Shown one piece after another: positions 20,650-22,024 of a stretch of 22,024 nucleotides of DNA (positions are counted from its first letter, which is position 1; the number at the start of each line of letters is the position of its first letter). The translations under genes were made by a program, and so were the position numbers. Source of the stretch: a virus; IMG/VR virus record IMGVR_UViG_3300036832_001273, positions 1-22,024 of that record, one strand, 5' to 3'. The notes beneath the pieces were generated by a model. The model did no database searches. It was not told where the DNA came from and saw only the letters and a list, made by a program, of their open reading frames with translations.

Positions 20650-20661
20650 CAGGGGGCGCCT

Positions 20662-21609
20662 TTATTCATTGATGAAGGCCTGGATGATCGAGGTGTCTGA
20701 GGCGGCGGCGGCGCCCAGGACGGCGGTGGCAGCCGCGGTGCCGAGCGCGGTGCCCCCGAAGGTGATGGCGGGGGCCGCCGCATAGGCCGAGCCGCCTTCG
20801 GTGATCACGATGCCGGTCAGGGTGCCGGATCCGGTGAGCGCCCCGGAGGTGACCAGCGCGCCGGACGAGAACGGGAATGCGCCCTGCAGGCCCTGCATGA
20901 AGTTCTGCGGGATGTAGGCGGCCGATCCGCCCCCGGGGCCGATGGCGATGAGGCCGGGCGGGAAGTTGGGCGCCACCGGGGTGGGCGGATTCGGGATCAC
21001 GCCCGGGATGGCGGGCGCGCCCGGATAGTCCAGGAACTGCGGGATCACATAGAAGTTGGGCGGCGTGGCGTAGCCGGCGCCGGGATTGACCAGGGTGACG
21101 GTGGCGAGCGCCCCACCGGCCGTGATGGTGGCAACGGCGGTGGCCTGGATGCCGCCGGCCGGCGGCGGATCGATCAGAATGAGGGGTACGGCCGTGAACT
21201 GCGCGCCGGGCTGGGTGACGGTCGGGGCCGCCAGAGCGCCACCGACGATGACATAGCCCTTGGCGGTCAGGCCGGCGCCCGCCGCGAACGCCACCGTGGA
21301 GCCGGTCGCGGTCGGCCCAATGCCGTTGACGCCGCCGGAGCCGGCAACGAGGCCGCTGGTGGCGGTCACCGCGCCCGACACATTGGCCAGGCGATAGTTG
21401 TAGCCGTCGCACGAGAGCTGGAAGGCGTGGTCGGTGGCCGACAGTCCGCCGCGCCAGGTGTAGCCGGTGGGATCCCACCATTGCAGCGCGGTCAGCGGCC
21501 CCAGGTTCATCAGGTACTGGCCGGGCGGCACATAGAAATACGCACCGGCGCCGAGCGCGATCGGGAACGAGCCCGCCGGGTTGAATGGAAACGCGCCACC
21601 GATCCTCAT
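20662..21609 (-). CDS. Glycine-rich minor virion protein with G-x-G-Y modules (315 aa)
   Basis: Nearly charge-free G/A/T/P-rich protein. The N-terminal 75 residues (GAGAYFYVPPGQYLMNLGPL, TALQWWDPTGYTW, HAFQLSCDGYNYRLANVSGA) look like a specific phage beta domain. From about 117 on it carries at least two copies of the glycine-rich module also found in the adaptor and tail hub: PPPAGGIQATAVATIT...NPGAGYATPPNFYV (148-190) and SGTLTGIVITEGGSAYAAAP-AITFG (261-285). GAGGTGA lies just before the ATG. Placed between the capsid gene and the head-tail genes, it could be a head decoration or head fibre protein; I do not know a named family. Confidence 0.6.
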   Translation of the reverse strand: MRIGGAFPFNPAGSFPIALGAGAYFYVPPGQYLMNLGPLTALQWWDPTGYTWRGGLSATDHAFQLSCDGYNYRLANVSGAVTATSGLVAGSGGVNGIGPTATGSTVAFAAGAGLTAKGYVIVGGALAAPTVTQPGAQFTAVPLILIDPPPAGGIQATAVATITAGGALATVTLVNPGAGYATPPNFYVIPQFLDYPGAPAIPGVIPNPPTPVAPNFPPGLIAIGPGGGSAAYIPQNFMQGLQGAFPFSSGALVTSGALTGSGTLTGIVITEGGSAYAAAPAITFGGTALGTAAATAVLGAAAASDTSIIQAFINE

Positions 21610-21628
21610 GGTGTCACCTCACGCAGAC

Positions 21629-21642
21629 GGGTGCGAGCACCC
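21629..21642 (-). terminator. Small hairpin after the capsid gene (weak attenuator candidate)
   Basis: GGGTGC-GA-GCACCC is a perfect 6-bp palindrome in the 54-nt gap between the capsid stop and the next start. No T-run follows on the minus strand, so it is not a classical terminator; it may reduce read-through or protect the capsid mRNA 3' end. Confidence 0.3.
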
Positions 21643-21663
21643 TGATGAGCTACGCGCCCGCCT

Positions 21664-22024
21664 TTAGATTGGCAGAAACGCGATGTTGTCGAACTTGCCG
21701 TGCGCCTTGCATTTCACGTCGACCATCTCGAGCAGGGTCAGGAGCGCGCCGATGTAGCCGAACTGGCCGTTGGAGAGGGTGCTCTCAAAGCCAGTAAAAT
21801 AGAAAGACGCCCGCTCGTGAACATAAAGCGACAGATAGTCGGTGTTGAGCAGATAGAGCGTTCCCTCGGGGCAATACGGATCGGGGTAGAAAGGAACGCC
21901 CGCCACGTCGAGAGCGCGGAAGAGTGCTTCCACCTTGCCTTCGCCGAAGGCGGAGCCCGGGGTGACCACGTAGCGTTCATTGGGGGTAAAGTCCTGTGCC
22001 AGGTTGGTCCAGGTGCCGAATCCC
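21664..22024 (-). CDS. Major capsid protein, C-terminal part (5' end outside window)
   Basis: The frame is open to the right edge and gives 119 residues. It contains FGTWTNLAQDFTPNERYVVT, EGTLYLLNTDYLSLYVHERA, SFYFTGFESTLSNGQFGYIG and ALLTLLEMVDVKCKAHGKFD. The 'LNTDYL-x-L-x-V-H...F-x-x-T-G-F...NGQ-x-G-x-I-G-x-L-L-T-L' layout is that of the C-terminal axial-domain/P-domain region of HK97-fold coat proteins from podoviruses. Its position upstream of the head-tail connector genes fits. The GTG at 21969 is internal, not the start. The rest of the gene and the late promoter lie outside the window. Confidence 0.65.
   Translation of the reverse strand, partial: GFGTWTNLAQDFTPNERYVVTPGSAFGEGKVEALFRALDVAGVPFYPDPYCPEGTLYLLNTDYLSLYVHERASFYFTGFESTLSNGQFGYIGALLTLLEMVDVKCKAHGKFDNIAFLPI

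Overview
The window is part of the genome of a short-tailed (podovirus-like) phage or prophage, most likely of an alphaproteobacterium. The host call rests on high GC content, a GcrA-like regulator (a family typical of alphaproteobacteria and their phages) and TTG/GTG starts in the regulatory genes. The virion set (major capsid protein end, tail-tube-A-like adaptor, beta-propeller tail hub, GNAT protein, large low-complexity internal/ejection-type proteins, tail fibre) has no tape measure or sheath, which argues for a podovirus. No integrase, tRNA, rRNA, CRISPR array or insertion sequence is visible.

Layout. (1) Positions 1-722, minus strand: a three-gene regulatory operon (helix-turn-helix protein, small unknown protein, GcrA-like protein running off the left edge). 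(2) Positions 723-958: a divergent control region with an operator-like inverted repeat and the first of four unusual pentamer arrays. (3) Positions 959-4499, plus strand: an early recombination operon: a conserved unknown protein, a YqaJ/lambda-type exonuclease, an ERF single-strand annealing protein, a small helix-turn-helix protein and three small conserved phage proteins, most linked by 1-4 nt start/stop overlaps. (4) Positions 4496-22024, minus strand: the late operon, read right to left from the capsid protein through the tail and internal virion proteins to small membrane/secreted proteins and the tail fibre. The two operons meet tail to tail with their stop codons overlapping by 4 nt.

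The most striking feature is a set of four arrays of a degenerate 5-nt unit, C-N-N-G-G in the sense of transcription, 17 to 28 units each, kept in strict 5-nt register with no insertion or deletion. They fill every intergenic gap longer than about 60 nt. Each lies immediately upstream of a gene, three of the four begin at the preceding stop codon, and all end in nearly the same 3' pentamers (CAAGG), which in two cases act as the Shine-Dalgarno sequence. Array strand follows gene strand, so they probably act as RNA.

A second theme is modular exchange inside the virion genes. A glycine-rich 'G-x-G-Y..P-P' module sits in three tail-region proteins, with a 30-nt block 27/30 identical between two of them. 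A DPTGGNQS motif is shared by two neighbouring disordered proteins. Two small proteins 10 kb apart look like paralogues. All functional names come from reading the sequence without database searches.
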